Shown: positions 43,589 through 52,240 of the stretch, piece after piece
Layout of the letters: the number at the start of each line of letters is the position of its first letter
Numbering within the stretch: position 1 is the stretch's first letter
Source: Niastella vici
Lineage (GTDB): Bacteria; Bacteroidota; Bacteroidia; Chitinophagales; Chitinophagaceae
Assembly: GCF_002077945.1 (NCBI RefSeq)
Contig: NZ_LVYD01000050.1
Span: forward strand, 62,001 to 126,000
Direction of reading: 5' to 3'
DNA: 64,000 nt
The notes under the pieces: generated by a model
Told to the model about the DNA's origin: nothing
Seen by the model: the letters and a program-made list of their open reading frames with translations, nothing else
The model's database searches: none
Position numbers and translations under genes: made by a program

Positions 43589-43685
43589 AGTTCCAGGTTA
43601 CAAGTTTCAAGTTAACAGGTTAACAGGGCAAAATAAGACCTGCACCATTTTCCATGAAACCTGGAACCTGCAAACCTGAAACAGG
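43589..43685. repeat. CAAGTTT/CAGGTTA inverted repeat, copy 1
   Basis: The left arm (43589-43628) has CAGGTTA, CAAGTTT, CAAGTTA and CAGGTTA, mostly in 7-bp steps. The right arm (43652-43685) has the complementary AACCTG/AAACCTG words. Confidence 0.6.
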
Positions 43686-43691
43686 AGACAA

Positions 43692-43736
43692 CTGTTGCCC
43701 ATTCCCTTATAACCGGTATCCGGTAACTGGCAACAG
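43692..43736. repeat. ACCGGTA-type element, copy 3
   Basis: CTGTTGCC (43692-43699) pairs with GGCAACAG (43729-43736). The interior has ACCGGTATCCGGTAAC in 7-bp steps. Confidence 0.5.
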
Positions 43737-43930
43737 CCTTTCCTCCTTGATTTATACACTCTTACGGGATAACTAAAACCCTTCATTAACCAGTTTTTGG
43801 TTATTTTTGTTGGCTAATAGCTAAAGCCCTGTTTAATAGGTGGCTATTTATCAATTTGTTACAGAAAACCTTTTGGGTACTGGCCTGTTATATTACCTGA
43901 TACCCAAGGTTTAACCAGAATAAAAGAGTT

Positions 43931-44866
43931 ATGCAGGAATTACCCGTTATCAGTAATGTGAATGAATCAAATTCTGTTGTAAAAAAGCCCAACTGGCTGC
44001 GCGTAAAATTACCCACCGGCGAAAATTACCGGCATGTTCGCAGCCTGGTTGATACCCATAAACTGCACACCATTTGTGAAAGCGGCAATTGTCCGAATAT
44101 GGGCGAATGCTGGGGCGAAGGAACAGCCACCTTTATGATCCTGGGCAATGTATGCACCCGCAGCTGCGGTTTTTGCGCCGTTGCCACCGGCCGTCCCGAG
44201 GCAGTTGACTGGGACGAACCCCAGCGTGTGGCAGAAGCCATTCACCTGATGAAGGTGAAACACGCCGTACTCACCTCCGTTGACCGCGACGAGTTGAAAG
44301 ATGGCGGCAGCATCATTTGGCACAATACCATCAAAGCTGTAAAAGCATTGAATCCTGATACTACGCTCGAGACCCTGATCCCCGATTTCAAGGGCAAGGC
44401 AGAAGATATACAACGCATTATTGAAGCAGCCCCCGAAGTAGTATCGCACAATATAGAAACCGTTGAACGCCTCACCCGCCAGGTACGCATTCAGGCAAAA
44501 TACCGCCGCAGCATGGAAGTGCTGAAGATCCTGAAACAGGGCGGTATGCGCACCAAGAGCGGCATCATGTGTGGACTGGGCGAAACAAAGGAAGAAGTAT
44601 TGCAAACCATGCAGGACCTGCGCAACAGCGGGGTCGATGTAATTACCCTGGGCCAGTACCTGCAACCCACCCGCAAACATTTACCGGTGTTGCGATTTGT
44701 GCATCCCGATGAATTTGCCGAATACCGCGAAGCCGGCTATAACATGGGTTTCGATTATGTAGAAAGCGGACCGCTGGTTCGTTCTTCTTACCACAGCGAG
44801 AAGCACGTTATTCCAGGTTACGGTAAAGAACAATGGCTGAAGCAAAAAGAAATGATGGTTCAATAA
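43931..44866 (+). CDS. lipA: Lipoyl synthase
   Basis: A 311-residue radical-SAM enzyme inserting two sulphurs into octanoyl groups of E2 subunits. The auxiliary-cluster cysteines are Cys49, Cys54 and Cys60 ([12 protein letters not shown]). The radical-SAM CxxxCxxC is Cys75, Cys79 and Cys82 (CTRSCGFC). The C-terminal RSSYHS serine motif is present. The start is ATG at 43931. No lipB is adjacent. Confidence 0.97.
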   Translation: MQELPVISNVNESNSVVKKPNWLRVKLPTGENYRHVRSLVDTHKLHTICESGNCPNMGECWGEGTATFMILGNVCTRSCGFCAVATGRPEAVDWDEPQRVAEAIHLMKVKHAVLTSVDRDELKDGGSIIWHNTIKAVKALNPDTTLETLIPDFKGKAEDIQRIIEAAPEVVSHNIETVERLTRQVRIQAKYRRSMEVLKILKQGGMRTKSGIMCGLGETKEEVLQTMQDLRNSGVDVITLGQYLQPTRKHLPVLRFVHPDEFAEYREAGYNMGFDYVESGPLVRSSYHSEKHVIPGYGKEQWLKQKEMMVQ

Positions 44867-44946
44867 TGAATATTGAAAAGCGAAAAAGACCTGTCAGGTG
44901 CGCAACTGCCAGCTGGCACACCTTTGCTTAACTTCAATAACCAACA

Positions 44947-45909
44947 TTGCACATTCGATATTCAATATTAACGTTGCTCGGCCTTTTACCGCTGTGGGGG
45001 CTTACCCAGGTGAGGTGGATAAAAGCCAGCAACGAATTCGACAGCCTGCCCAAAGCCATCCGTGTTTTTAAAACTTCCGATTCATTGAATGGCCGCCCTT
45101 TTAAAGCCTGGTGCGCTGAGGTACGGTTGAAAGACAAACACATTGACTTCACGGCCCAAACGGGAGCCGGTAGTTGCTACACACCTTCCGAATATTATTC
45201 CCGGGAAGAACAACCGTATATCGTTGTAAACGGCGGCTATTTTTCCTTTCAAACCCATCAGAACCTGAACGTGATCATTCGCGATGGAAAAATGGTGGCG
45301 TATAATATCCCGGCCCTTAAAAGTTTGTACAGCGATTCGTTCTATTATGCCACGCGCAGCGCTTTCGGCATCTCAAAAAAACGGCTGGCCGATGTGGCCT
45401 GGCTGTTCACCGATACCGCCAAACGATGGCCATACGCTTTTCAAACCCATCCCATCATAGCCAAAGGCAGCAATCCCGATCCATCGTTTTCCGACCTGCA
45501 TACCATTGAACAATGGAACTGGTGGAAGATGAATACCGCCATTGGCGGCGGCCCCGTACTGGTACAGGAAGGCGCCGTGTTCATCACCAATAAGGAAGAA
45601 CAGCTGTACGCCTTTGAAAATGACGACCGGCATCCACGTACGGCTATCGGTTATACCCGCAATCACCGGCTGATCATTCTGGTTATACAGGGGCGTTCAC
45701 CCGGCCTTGCCGAAGGCGCCACGCTTGAAGAAGAAGCGCGCATTTTAGTGGAGCTGGGTTGTGTAGAAGCCATCAACCTCGATGGCGGCGGCAGCAGTTG
45801 TATGCTCATCAATGGGAAGGAAACCATTCAACCGGCCGACGGCGGCAAACAACGGCCGGTGGCGAGTGTGTTTATGGTTACGAGGAAGCTGCCGAAGAAG
45901 AGGAAGTAG
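44947..45909 (+). CDS. Phosphodiester glycosidase family protein (NAGPA-like)
   Basis: A 320-residue secreted protein. The start is placed at TTG 44947, the first possible start after an in-frame stop at 44938; a signal peptide follows (residues 1-21, GLTQ). The family core is present: VNGGYFSFQ, WKMNTAIGGGPVL, NDDRHPRTAIGYT and the terminal NLDGGGSSCMLINGK. Members hydrolyse GlcNAc-1-phosphodiesters or similar sugar phosphodiesters on cell-wall polymers. The TAG stop sits inside the first word of a GAAGTAG repeat. Confidence 0.88.
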   Translation: MHIRYSILTLLGLLPLWGLTQVRWIKASNEFDSLPKAIRVFKTSDSLNGRPFKAWCAEVRLKDKHIDFTAQTGAGSCYTPSEYYSREEQPYIVVNGGYFSFQTHQNLNVIIRDGKMVAYNIPALKSLYSDSFYYATRSAFGISKKRLADVAWLFTDTAKRWPYAFQTHPIIAKGSNPDPSFSDLHTIEQWNWWKMNTAIGGGPVLVQEGAVFITNKEEQLYAFENDDRHPRTAIGYTRNHRLIILVIQGRSPGLAEGATLEEEARILVELGCVEAINLDGGGSSCMLINGKETIQPADGGKQRPVASVFMVTRKLPKKRK

Positions 45910-46053
45910 GAGATAGGAGGTAAGAAGTAGATCAAGCAAAGACGAAAGCACGAAGCTTGACATAAAAAAGGACCAAAGTTGATAGTAAATATCCGCTTTG
46001 GTCCTTTTGTATTTTGTATTTCTTACTTCCTATTTCTTACCTCTTACTTCTGA
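45902..46053. repeat. GAAGTAG heptad inverted repeat, copy 4
   Basis: The left arm (45902-45930) starts within the stop codon region (GGAAGTAGG) of the glycosidase gene. The right arm (46020-46053) has CTTACTTCC, CTTACCT and CTTACTTCTG words. A bidirectional terminator is nested between the arms. Confidence 0.65.
45966..46008. terminator. Bidirectional terminator nested in repeat copy 4
   Basis: AAAAGGACCAAAG pairs perfectly with CTTTGGTCCTTTT across a 17-nt loop. It lies between the convergent glycosidase and glucokinase genes. Confidence 0.85.
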
Positions 46054-46102
46054 CTCTTGAGATTCGTGGAGAATAAATTTACGGTGAAATAAGCCTACAT
46101 TT

Positions 46103-47083
46103 TTAAACGACTTTATCGGTCTTCGCTTCCCATACCAACGCGCTGGCTCCCAGCACCGCCGCATCGGCCTCGCGCAATTCAGAGAACAACAGCTTTATCT
46201 TGTTCTGGAAAATAGGGAGCAGGTTCTTCTCCATATGCTCGCGCGTGGGTTTCAGGATCAGATCGCCGGCCTTCGTCATACCACCAAATAAAATGATGGC
46301 TTCAGGTGAAGAGAACATCACAAAATTGGCAAGGGACAGTCCCAATATTTCACCGGTATACTCATATACTTCCTTGGCAATGGCATCACCCTCCATGGCG
46401 CATTCGTATACAATGCGGGAATCAATTTCATCCCGGTTGTATTGGCGCAGCAGGCTCTTTTGATTGGGATCGCGGTCAAGGAACTCGAGGGCGGTGCGGG
46501 TAACGCCGGTCGCCGACGCATACGATTCAAGGGAACCCCGCAGTCCGGTGCCTTTATGTAAACGGCCGCCGGGGATTATGGTGGTATGTCCCAGTTCGCC
46601 GGCAAAACCATCGTGCCCATAAATGAGCTGGCCATTGGCCACAATACCGCTGCCTACGCCGGTACCCAGGGTGATCATTATAAAATCGCGCATGCCACGG
46701 GCCACCCCGTACATCATTTCGCCCACCGCCGCTGCATTGGCATCGTTGGTGAGTGAACAGGGAATGCCGAACTTATCGGTCATCAGCTGTTGCAGGGGAA
46801 TAAGGCCTTTCCAGGGTAAATTGGGCGCATATTCAATAGTGCCTTTATAGTAATTACCATTGGGAGCGCCAATACCAATACCACGGATGGCATTGATGCC
46901 GCCAACCTGGTCTATTGCCGGAGCCAGGGCGCCGGCCAGTTCGTCAATATAATCGGTTACCTCACTGTGCTTGCGGGTTGAAATGGCCCCCCGGTACGAA
47001 ATATCTCCCCGGTGATCTACAATTCCGAAAACGGTGTTGGTGCCGCCAATATCAATTCCAATGGCATACTCTTGTTGTCTCAT
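46103..47083 (-). CDS. ROK-family glucokinase-like sugar kinase
   Basis: A 326-residue ROK protein. The N-terminal phosphate loop is IGIDIGGTNTVFGIVD. The sugar-binding motif FAGELGHTTI carries Glu and His, and catalytic Asp lies in LTNDANAAAVGE. The usual zinc motif C-x-C-G-x-x-G-C-L-E is replaced by LHKGTGLRGSLE, so all the zinc cysteines are missing while the glycine and Glu pattern is kept. It probably phosphorylates glucose or a related hexose. It is second in a minus-strand pair after a sugar MFS transporter (83-bp gap). Confidence 0.88.
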   Translation of the reverse strand: MRQQEYAIGIDIGGTNTVFGIVDHRGDISYRGAISTRKHSEVTDYIDELAGALAPAIDQVGGINAIRGIGIGAPNGNYYKGTIEYAPNLPWKGLIPLQQLMTDKFGIPCSLTNDANAAAVGEMMYGVARGMRDFIMITLGTGVGSGIVANGQLIYGHDGFAGELGHTTIIPGGRLHKGTGLRGSLESYASATGVTRTALEFLDRDPNQKSLLRQYNRDEIDSRIVYECAMEGDAIAKEVYEYTGEILGLSLANFVMFSSPEAIILFGGMTKAGDLILKPTREHMEKNLLPIFQNKIKLLFSELREADAAVLGASALVWEAKTDKVV

Positions 47084-47166
47084 TGCTATTATTCAGTTTC
47101 TTTTGTTCAGTCATAAACAGCCCCATTGGACCATTTTGCGGCGCGAAGATACCATCTATTTGCGTA

Positions 47167-48657
47167 TTAATGACCGCCTCCGCTTTCAAGTTTATCATAA
47201 TCAATGCCCTGGGCCTTCAAAATCACTTTGGCACGGATGGCATAAAAGGCCAGGTAGGCAAAACAAAGTACACCTACTATGAAAGAAGCCTGAATACCCA
47301 GCATATTACTGCCGGCCAGCCAGCCCTGCAATACACTGATAAATCCGCCCCCCATGATCATCATGATAAGGAAGCTGGCGCCTTCGTTGGTATGGCGGCC
47401 CAAACCGGCAATGGCCAGGGTAAAAATACAGGGCCACAGGGTAGAACAGAACAATCCCACGCTGGTAAAGGCATACACGCTCACCATGCCATCGGATAGC
47501 ATACCGATAATCAAACTGGACATACCGCAGATGGAGAAAATCAGCAACTGGCGGGCGGGGTTCCCCTTGCTCAACAGATCGCCAATGATGAGGGCAACGA
47601 TCACTGCTGCATACACATAAAAAGGTGTTATATCATGTGAGGCAATTTTATTGATAAGCAGGAAGACGCCAAATGCCAGGTAGGGCATAATAAAGCGCAA
47701 TACCGATTTAAAACTGGCGCTAATATTAAAGGCGCCAATTGAATTGGTCCAGCGGCCCATCATTAAACTGGCCCAGTACAGGGAAACAAAAGGCGCAATT
47801 TTTTCGGTGGGGAAAGCAAGCCCGTCTTCGCCTTTCACATGTTCGGTCATGAACTGGGGCAGGTTACTGGCCGTTGCCACTTCCACGCCCACATATATAA
47901 AAATACCGATCATCCCCAGCCAAAGTTGTGGGTAACGGATGGCGCTTGTATGATTTAAAGACGGCATGGGTTTAGCCGTTACTTCAGAAGCTTTATCAAA
48001 GTCAAGCTCAATTTCTTCGTTATGCTCAATTTTATTGGGGATGGGCGAAAATTTGAAAATGATAGCTACCAATATAAAAGCAGCACCCAGCACCAGGTAA
48101 GGCACTTTTACGGCACCAATGTCGGCCACTTTTGACGCGCCGGCCACAGAACCAAAAATAGCCAGGCTCACGATCACGGGTCCCAGGGTAGTACCCAGGT
48201 TATTGATACCGCCTGCCATGCTTAAACGCTGCGAACCGGTTCTGGGGTCGCCCATATTAATGGCCAGCGGGTTAGCCGCCGTTTGCTGCAGGGAGAACCC
48301 AAGCCCTACAATGAACAATCCGGTGATCATAAGCAGGAACGACTCAGTTTGGGCCGCCGGATAAAACAACAGGGTTCCCAGGGCAGAAATCACCAGTCCC
48401 AAAGCAATGCCGTTTTTATAACCCAACTTGTTTAAAATATCGCCCCCCGTGGCCTTACTCACAGCGAAATAAATAACAGAACCAACTGTATATGCAACGT
48501 AGAATGCAAATGAGATCATCTGCGACTGCCAGGGTGCCAAATGTAATTTTTCCCTGAAAACCGGGATCAGGATATCGTTGCTGGCGGCAACAAAACCCCA
48601 GAAAAAGAAAACAGAAACAAGAACACCAAATTGCGACCATTTAGTTTGTTGGCTCAT
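47167..48657 (-). CDS. Sugar MFS transporter (FucP/GluP type)
   Basis: A 496-residue 12-helix major facilitator. The N-terminal FGVLVSVFFFWGFVAASNDILIP and the GLGFSLQQTAANPLAINMGDP motif fit the fucose/glucose-galactose:H+ symporter family. The central loop (about 205-235) is acidic. Pairing with a ROK kinase indicates uptake of glucose or galactose followed by phosphorylation. The divergent glgA gene begins 300 bp away. Confidence 0.9.
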   Translation of the reverse strand: MSQQTKWSQFGVLVSVFFFWGFVAASNDILIPVFREKLHLAPWQSQMISFAFYVAYTVGSVIYFAVSKATGGDILNKLGYKNGIALGLVISALGTLLFYPAAQTESFLLMITGLFIVGLGFSLQQTAANPLAINMGDPRTGSQRLSMAGGINNLGTTLGPVIVSLAIFGSVAGASKVADIGAVKVPYLVLGAAFILVAIIFKFSPIPNKIEHNEEIELDFDKASEVTAKPMPSLNHTSAIRYPQLWLGMIGIFIYVGVEVATASNLPQFMTEHVKGEDGLAFPTEKIAPFVSLYWASLMMGRWTNSIGAFNISASFKSVLRFIMPYLAFGVFLLINKIASHDITPFYVYAAVIVALIIGDLLSKGNPARQLLIFSICGMSSLIIGMLSDGMVSVYAFTSVGLFCSTLWPCIFTLAIAGLGRHTNEGASFLIMMIMGGGFISVLQGWLAGSNMLGIQASFIVGVLCFAYLAFYAIRAKVILKAQGIDYDKLESGGGH

Positions 48658-48957
48658 TTAAAGGTTGGTTTTAGTCAAAAGATGTTTTAAAAGTAACAAG
48701 TTTTCGCCACAGCCGGTCCCTATATTTCAGGGGCCGGCCCCATACTTACAGATACTTTTTCTATTAAGCTTGCCAAATTACTGCTTTAGCATTTACGCAG
48801 GCACGAATTTTTATATACCCGAAGCTGTTGTGGTGCGCTTATTCGTGTCATACCCAGCATCTTTTGTAATCATTTTTTTCAGTTACTGCACTATAAAATC
48901 AAAATCCTTCCTATATTGAACACACATTTCCTTTTTTCATTAACCTGATCATTAAGA
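48658..48957. other. 300-bp divergent spacer between sugar MFS and glgA
   Basis: It holds the promoters for both sides. A GC-rich imperfect hairpin is visible near 48705-48740 (GCCGGTCCC against GGGGCCGGC). I found no convincing TAnnTTTG/TTTG pair for either gene. Confidence 0.3.
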
Positions 48958-50376
48958 ATGGATATATTACATGTAAGCGCGGAATGTTACCCTGTAGCCA
49001 AGGCAGGCGGGTTGGGAGATGTGGTAGGGGCGTTACCCAAATATATGAATGCACTGGGCCATACAGCCCGAGTGGTAATGCCTATGTACCGGACCAAATT
49101 TTTATATGCCAATGAATGGGAAGTAGTACATAAAGGCAATACCAACATGGGCAACTGGTGGTTCGAGTTCACCGTGATCAAAGAAAAGACCAACAAACTC
49201 GGTTTTGAACTGTACCTGGTTGATGTGAACGGTTTGCTCGACCGTGAAAAAGTGTACGGGTACAATGACGACAACGAACGGTTCACCGCTTTTCAGATCT
49301 GTGTGCTCGACTGGGTGAGCACCTGGGCACAAAAACCCGACATCATTCATGTGCACGATCACCATACGGGGCTGATCCCCTTTATGGTAAAACACTGCCT
49401 CAAATACCGGCCGCTTTCTACCATAAAAACAGTGCTCACCATTCACAATGCCCAATACCAGGGCTGGATGCCGTGGAGCCGCAGCATCCTTATTCCGCAA
49501 TGGGATATGTGGAAATGGGGCATGCTCGACTGGAACAATACCATTAACCCGCTGGCCAGCGGCGTTAAATGCGCCGACAAGGTTACTACCGTTAGCCCCA
49601 GCTATCTCAATGAGCTCAGGTATATGAGCAATGGGCTGGAATCGCTGTTCGAGTATGAAAAAGGAAAATGCGTGGGCATCCTGAATGGCATCGACGATCT
49701 GCACTGGGACCCGCAGGTTGATGAATATTTACAACACCATTATTCGTTGAACGACCTGGAAGCCGGCAAGGCAAAAAATAAAATGCTGTTGTGCGACCAG
49801 TTCAATCTTGATTTCGACAAACCCCTCATAGGTTTTATCGGCCGCCTCGTGGGCGAAAAAGGCGCCGACCTGTTACCACAGGTTATCAGCGATTCATTCT
49901 ATTTTATAGGCCGGCGAATGAATTTCCTCGTATTGGGCAGCGGCTTCCCCGAAGTAGAAGCCGGTCTTTCGGCACTAAAACCATTATCGCAATACGACTA
50001 CAATGTATTTATCGGTTATAATGAAGGGTTAAGCCACGTGATGTACGCCGGGCTCGATTTTTTGTTGATGCCTTCGCGGGTTGAACCCTGTGGCCTCAAC
50101 CAGATGTATTCCATGCGGTATGGAACCATACCGATGGTACGCCGCACCGGCGGTTTAAAAGATACAGTAATTGATATGGGCGAGGTTAATGGATATGGCA
50201 TCTGTTACAACCATGCCAGCATACCCGATATTACCCATGCCGTATGGCGGGCCGCCCAACTATACCACGACAAAGAAAAAATGCACCGCGTAAGACAGCA
50301 AATGATGAAACTCGATTTTAGTTGGGAAACGAGTGTCAAACATTATATTGACGTTTATTCAGCATTAGTAATATAA
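48958..50376 (+). CDS. glgA: Glycogen synthase (GT5)
   Basis: A 472-residue GT-B glycosyltransferase elongating alpha-1,4-glucan from ADP-glucose. KAGGLGDVVGALPK (Lys15 onward) binds ADP-glucose. The second-domain loop FIGRLVGEKGADLL and the motif EPCGLNQMYSMRYGTIPMVRRTGGLKDTV with the catalytic Glu are typical. Length is normal for GT5. glgC follows 173 bp later, across a GAAGTAG repeat. Confidence 0.95.
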   Translation: MDILHVSAECYPVAKAGGLGDVVGALPKYMNALGHTARVVMPMYRTKFLYANEWEVVHKGNTNMGNWWFEFTVIKEKTNKLGFELYLVDVNGLLDREKVYGYNDDNERFTAFQICVLDWVSTWAQKPDIIHVHDHHTGLIPFMVKHCLKYRPLSTIKTVLTIHNAQYQGWMPWSRSILIPQWDMWKWGMLDWNNTINPLASGVKCADKVTTVSPSYLNELRYMSNGLESLFEYEKGKCVGILNGIDDLHWDPQVDEYLQHHYSLNDLEAGKAKNKMLLCDQFNLDFDKPLIGFIGRLVGEKGADLLPQVISDSFYFIGRRMNFLVLGSGFPEVEAGLSALKPLSQYDYNVFIGYNEGLSHVMYAGLDFLLMPSRVEPCGLNQMYSMRYGTIPMVRRTGGLKDTVIDMGEVNGYGICYNHASIPDITHAVWRAAQLYHDKEKMHRVRQQMMKLDFSWETSVKHYIDVYSALVI

Positions 50377-50401
50377 TAATTGTATAACTTTAAGAAAGGG
50401 T

Positions 50402-50482
50402 CTGAAGTAGGAGGTATGAGGTAAGAAGTAGGAAAATACAATTCAGGATTTCTTACCTCATACTTCTTACTTCCTACTTCAG
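50402..50482. repeat. GAAGTAG heptad inverted repeat, copy 5
   Basis: The left arm (50402-50435) reads CTGAAGTAG, GAGGTAT, GAGGTAA, GAAGTAG. The right arm (50449-50482) read on the opposite strand is CTGAAGTAG, GAAGTAA, GAAGTAT, GAGGTAA. The same set of four heptads occurs in shuffled order, with a 13-bp loop. It starts 25 bp after the glgA stop. Confidence 0.75.
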
Positions 50483-50549
50483 CCACCCAGTATAACAGGA
50501 CACACAATTAAGAACCAAGAATCTTAGAACTCGGACTAAATTTTCAAAC

Positions 50550-51824
50550 ATGAGCAAACAAGTGATTGCTGTCATCCTGGGCGGTGGAGCCGGAACACGA
50601 CTCTATCCCCTGACCGCCAGCCGTTCAAAACCCGCGGTTCCCATTGCCGGTAAATATCGTTTGGTAGACATTCCCATTTCAAACTGTATTAACTCCGGTA
50701 TTAACCGAATGTTCGTTTTAACGCAGTTTAACTCGGCATCGCTGAACAAGCACATCAAAAACACGTATCACTTCAGCATTTTCAGCAGTGCCTTCGTAGA
50801 CATTCTGGCGGCAGAGCAAACACCCGATAACCCATCGTGGTACCAGGGTACAGCCGATGCCGTGCGCAAATCGTTACGCCACCTGAGCCAACACGATTTT
50901 GATTACGTGCTGATACTATCGGGCGACCAGTTGTACCAGATGGACTTCCAGGATATGATCAACAAACACCATGAATCGGGCGCCGCCATTTCAGTGGCCA
51001 CCATTCCGGTGCATGCCCGCGAAGCATCTGACTTCGGGATCCTGAAAGCCGATCACGATGGCCATATCACTTCCTTTATTGAAAAACCCAAGCAGGACCT
51101 GCTGCCCGACTGGAAAAGCGAAACCAGCGAAGAAATGCAAAAGCAGGGCAGGGTATACCTGGCTTCTATGGGTATCTATATCTTCAATCGCAAGCTGATC
51201 TTTGAACAGCTGATGGAAGAACATAAGAACGCCACCGATTTCGGGAAGGAAATTCTACCCAAATCAATCGGCGTTCATAAGATCATGAGTTATGAGTACG
51301 ATGGCTACTGGACCGACATAGGAAATATTTCCTCGTTCTTTGAAGCCAACCTGGCGCTCACCTCAGATATTCCGCCCTTTAATTTATTCGACAACAGCAA
51401 CGCCGTATATACCCGCGCCCGCATGCTGCCGCCGGCCAAGATCAGCGGCACCACGCTCGAAAAGACCATCATCGCCGAAGGCAGCATCATCAATGCCAGC
51501 CGTATCGAGAATAGTGTGATCGGCATTCGCAGCCGCATTGGGCATGGTACCACCGTAGTGAGCAGCTACATCATGGGTTCAGATTATTTTGAGACCATTG
51601 AAGAAATGCAGCACTCCGTTGAGCGGGGATTGCCTAAACTGGGTATTGGTGAACGTTGTTATATCCGAAATGCCATCGTTGACAAGAACTGCCGCATCGG
51701 GAACGATGTACGCATCAACGGCAGCAATCACCTTGAGAATACCGATCACTCGTTATACACCATCAAAGACGGTATTGTAGTGGTAAAGAAAGGGTCGATA
51801 TTACCTGATGGATTTGTAATATGA
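50550..51824 (+). CDS. glgC: Glucose-1-phosphate adenylyltransferase
   Basis: A 424-residue enzyme making ADP-glucose. The N-terminal nucleotide loop is GGGAGTRLYPLT, followed by SRSKPAVPIAGKYRLVDIPISN. Substrate-binding YQGTADAVR and SGDQLYQMDF are present. A left-handed helix with acyltransferase-like repeats forms the C-terminal part (about 295-420). It supplies glgA; the two genes form the glycogen-synthesis core here. Confidence 0.96.
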   Translation: MSKQVIAVILGGGAGTRLYPLTASRSKPAVPIAGKYRLVDIPISNCINSGINRMFVLTQFNSASLNKHIKNTYHFSIFSSAFVDILAAEQTPDNPSWYQGTADAVRKSLRHLSQHDFDYVLILSGDQLYQMDFQDMINKHHESGAAISVATIPVHAREASDFGILKADHDGHITSFIEKPKQDLLPDWKSETSEEMQKQGRVYLASMGIYIFNRKLIFEQLMEEHKNATDFGKEILPKSIGVHKIMSYEYDGYWTDIGNISSFFEANLALTSDIPPFNLFDNSNAVYTRARMLPPAKISGTTLEKTIIAEGSIINASRIENSVIGIRSRIGHGTTVVSSYIMGSDYFETIEEMQHSVERGLPKLGIGERCYIRNAIVDKNCRIGNDVRINGSNHLENTDHSLYTIKDGIVVVKKGSILPDGFVI

Positions 51825-51876
51825 TCCTGCCGGTAAGTCCCTTTTGAACAGGAATGAATGAATTTTCTATACACAT

Positions 51877-51910
51877 AGCCTCCCGAGGAATCGGGAGGCT
51901 TGTTTTTTTA
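51877..51910 (+). terminator. Rho-independent terminator after glgC
   Basis: AGCCTCCCGA pairs with TCGGGAGGCT around GGAA, followed by a T run. Confidence 0.9.
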
Positions 51911-52240
51911 TTGACAATCTGACTTGCGAGTAGTATTTATCTCATGTGCTACTTGTTACAAACTTTTTTATTGCTGACATAACAACCACAAAAATGCCGG
52001 AACCTATAACCGTTATAATCAATTAAATATGATTTTAGTGATTCCTTCACCTGTCCGGTTTCGATACGGTTGGTGTACGAAAAGGAAATACAGGATACAA
52101 GTTGCAAGTTGCAGGTTACAGGGGAGCATCCCTTTTGATTTCCCTGTAACCTGAAACCTGTAACAGTTTTCTATATTTACAAGTTATCATCTTTTACATT
52201 AAGGTTTTTCATAACTTTCCTTTACTCAAAGCGATTGCAT
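51911..52240. other. Spacer before the maltose/sucrose-type MFS gene
   Basis: It holds the CAAGTTG repeat copy at 52091-52166. Otherwise it is AT-rich with no clear element. Confidence 0.4.
52091..52166. repeat. CAAGTTG/CAGGTTA inverted repeat, copy 2
   Basis: The left arm (52091-52123) has ACAAGTTG, CAAGTTG and CAGGTTACAGGG in 7-bp steps. The right arm (52142-52166) has CCCTGTAACCTGAAACCTG. The CAGGTTACAGGG/CCCTGTAACCTG core pairs perfectly over 12 bp. Confidence 0.65.

Larger units (their letters stand above)
43545..43930. other. 386-bp spacer with composite repeats
   Basis: It contains a CAAGTTT-type inverted repeat (43589-43685) followed directly by an ACCGGTA-type element (43692-43736). 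The right half, ahead of lipA, holds no clear element. Confidence 0.5.

Noticed and set aside
44009-44680. 223-codon antisense frame opposite lipA
   Set aside because: lipA is certain, with all cysteine motifs; the antisense frame is a composition artefact.
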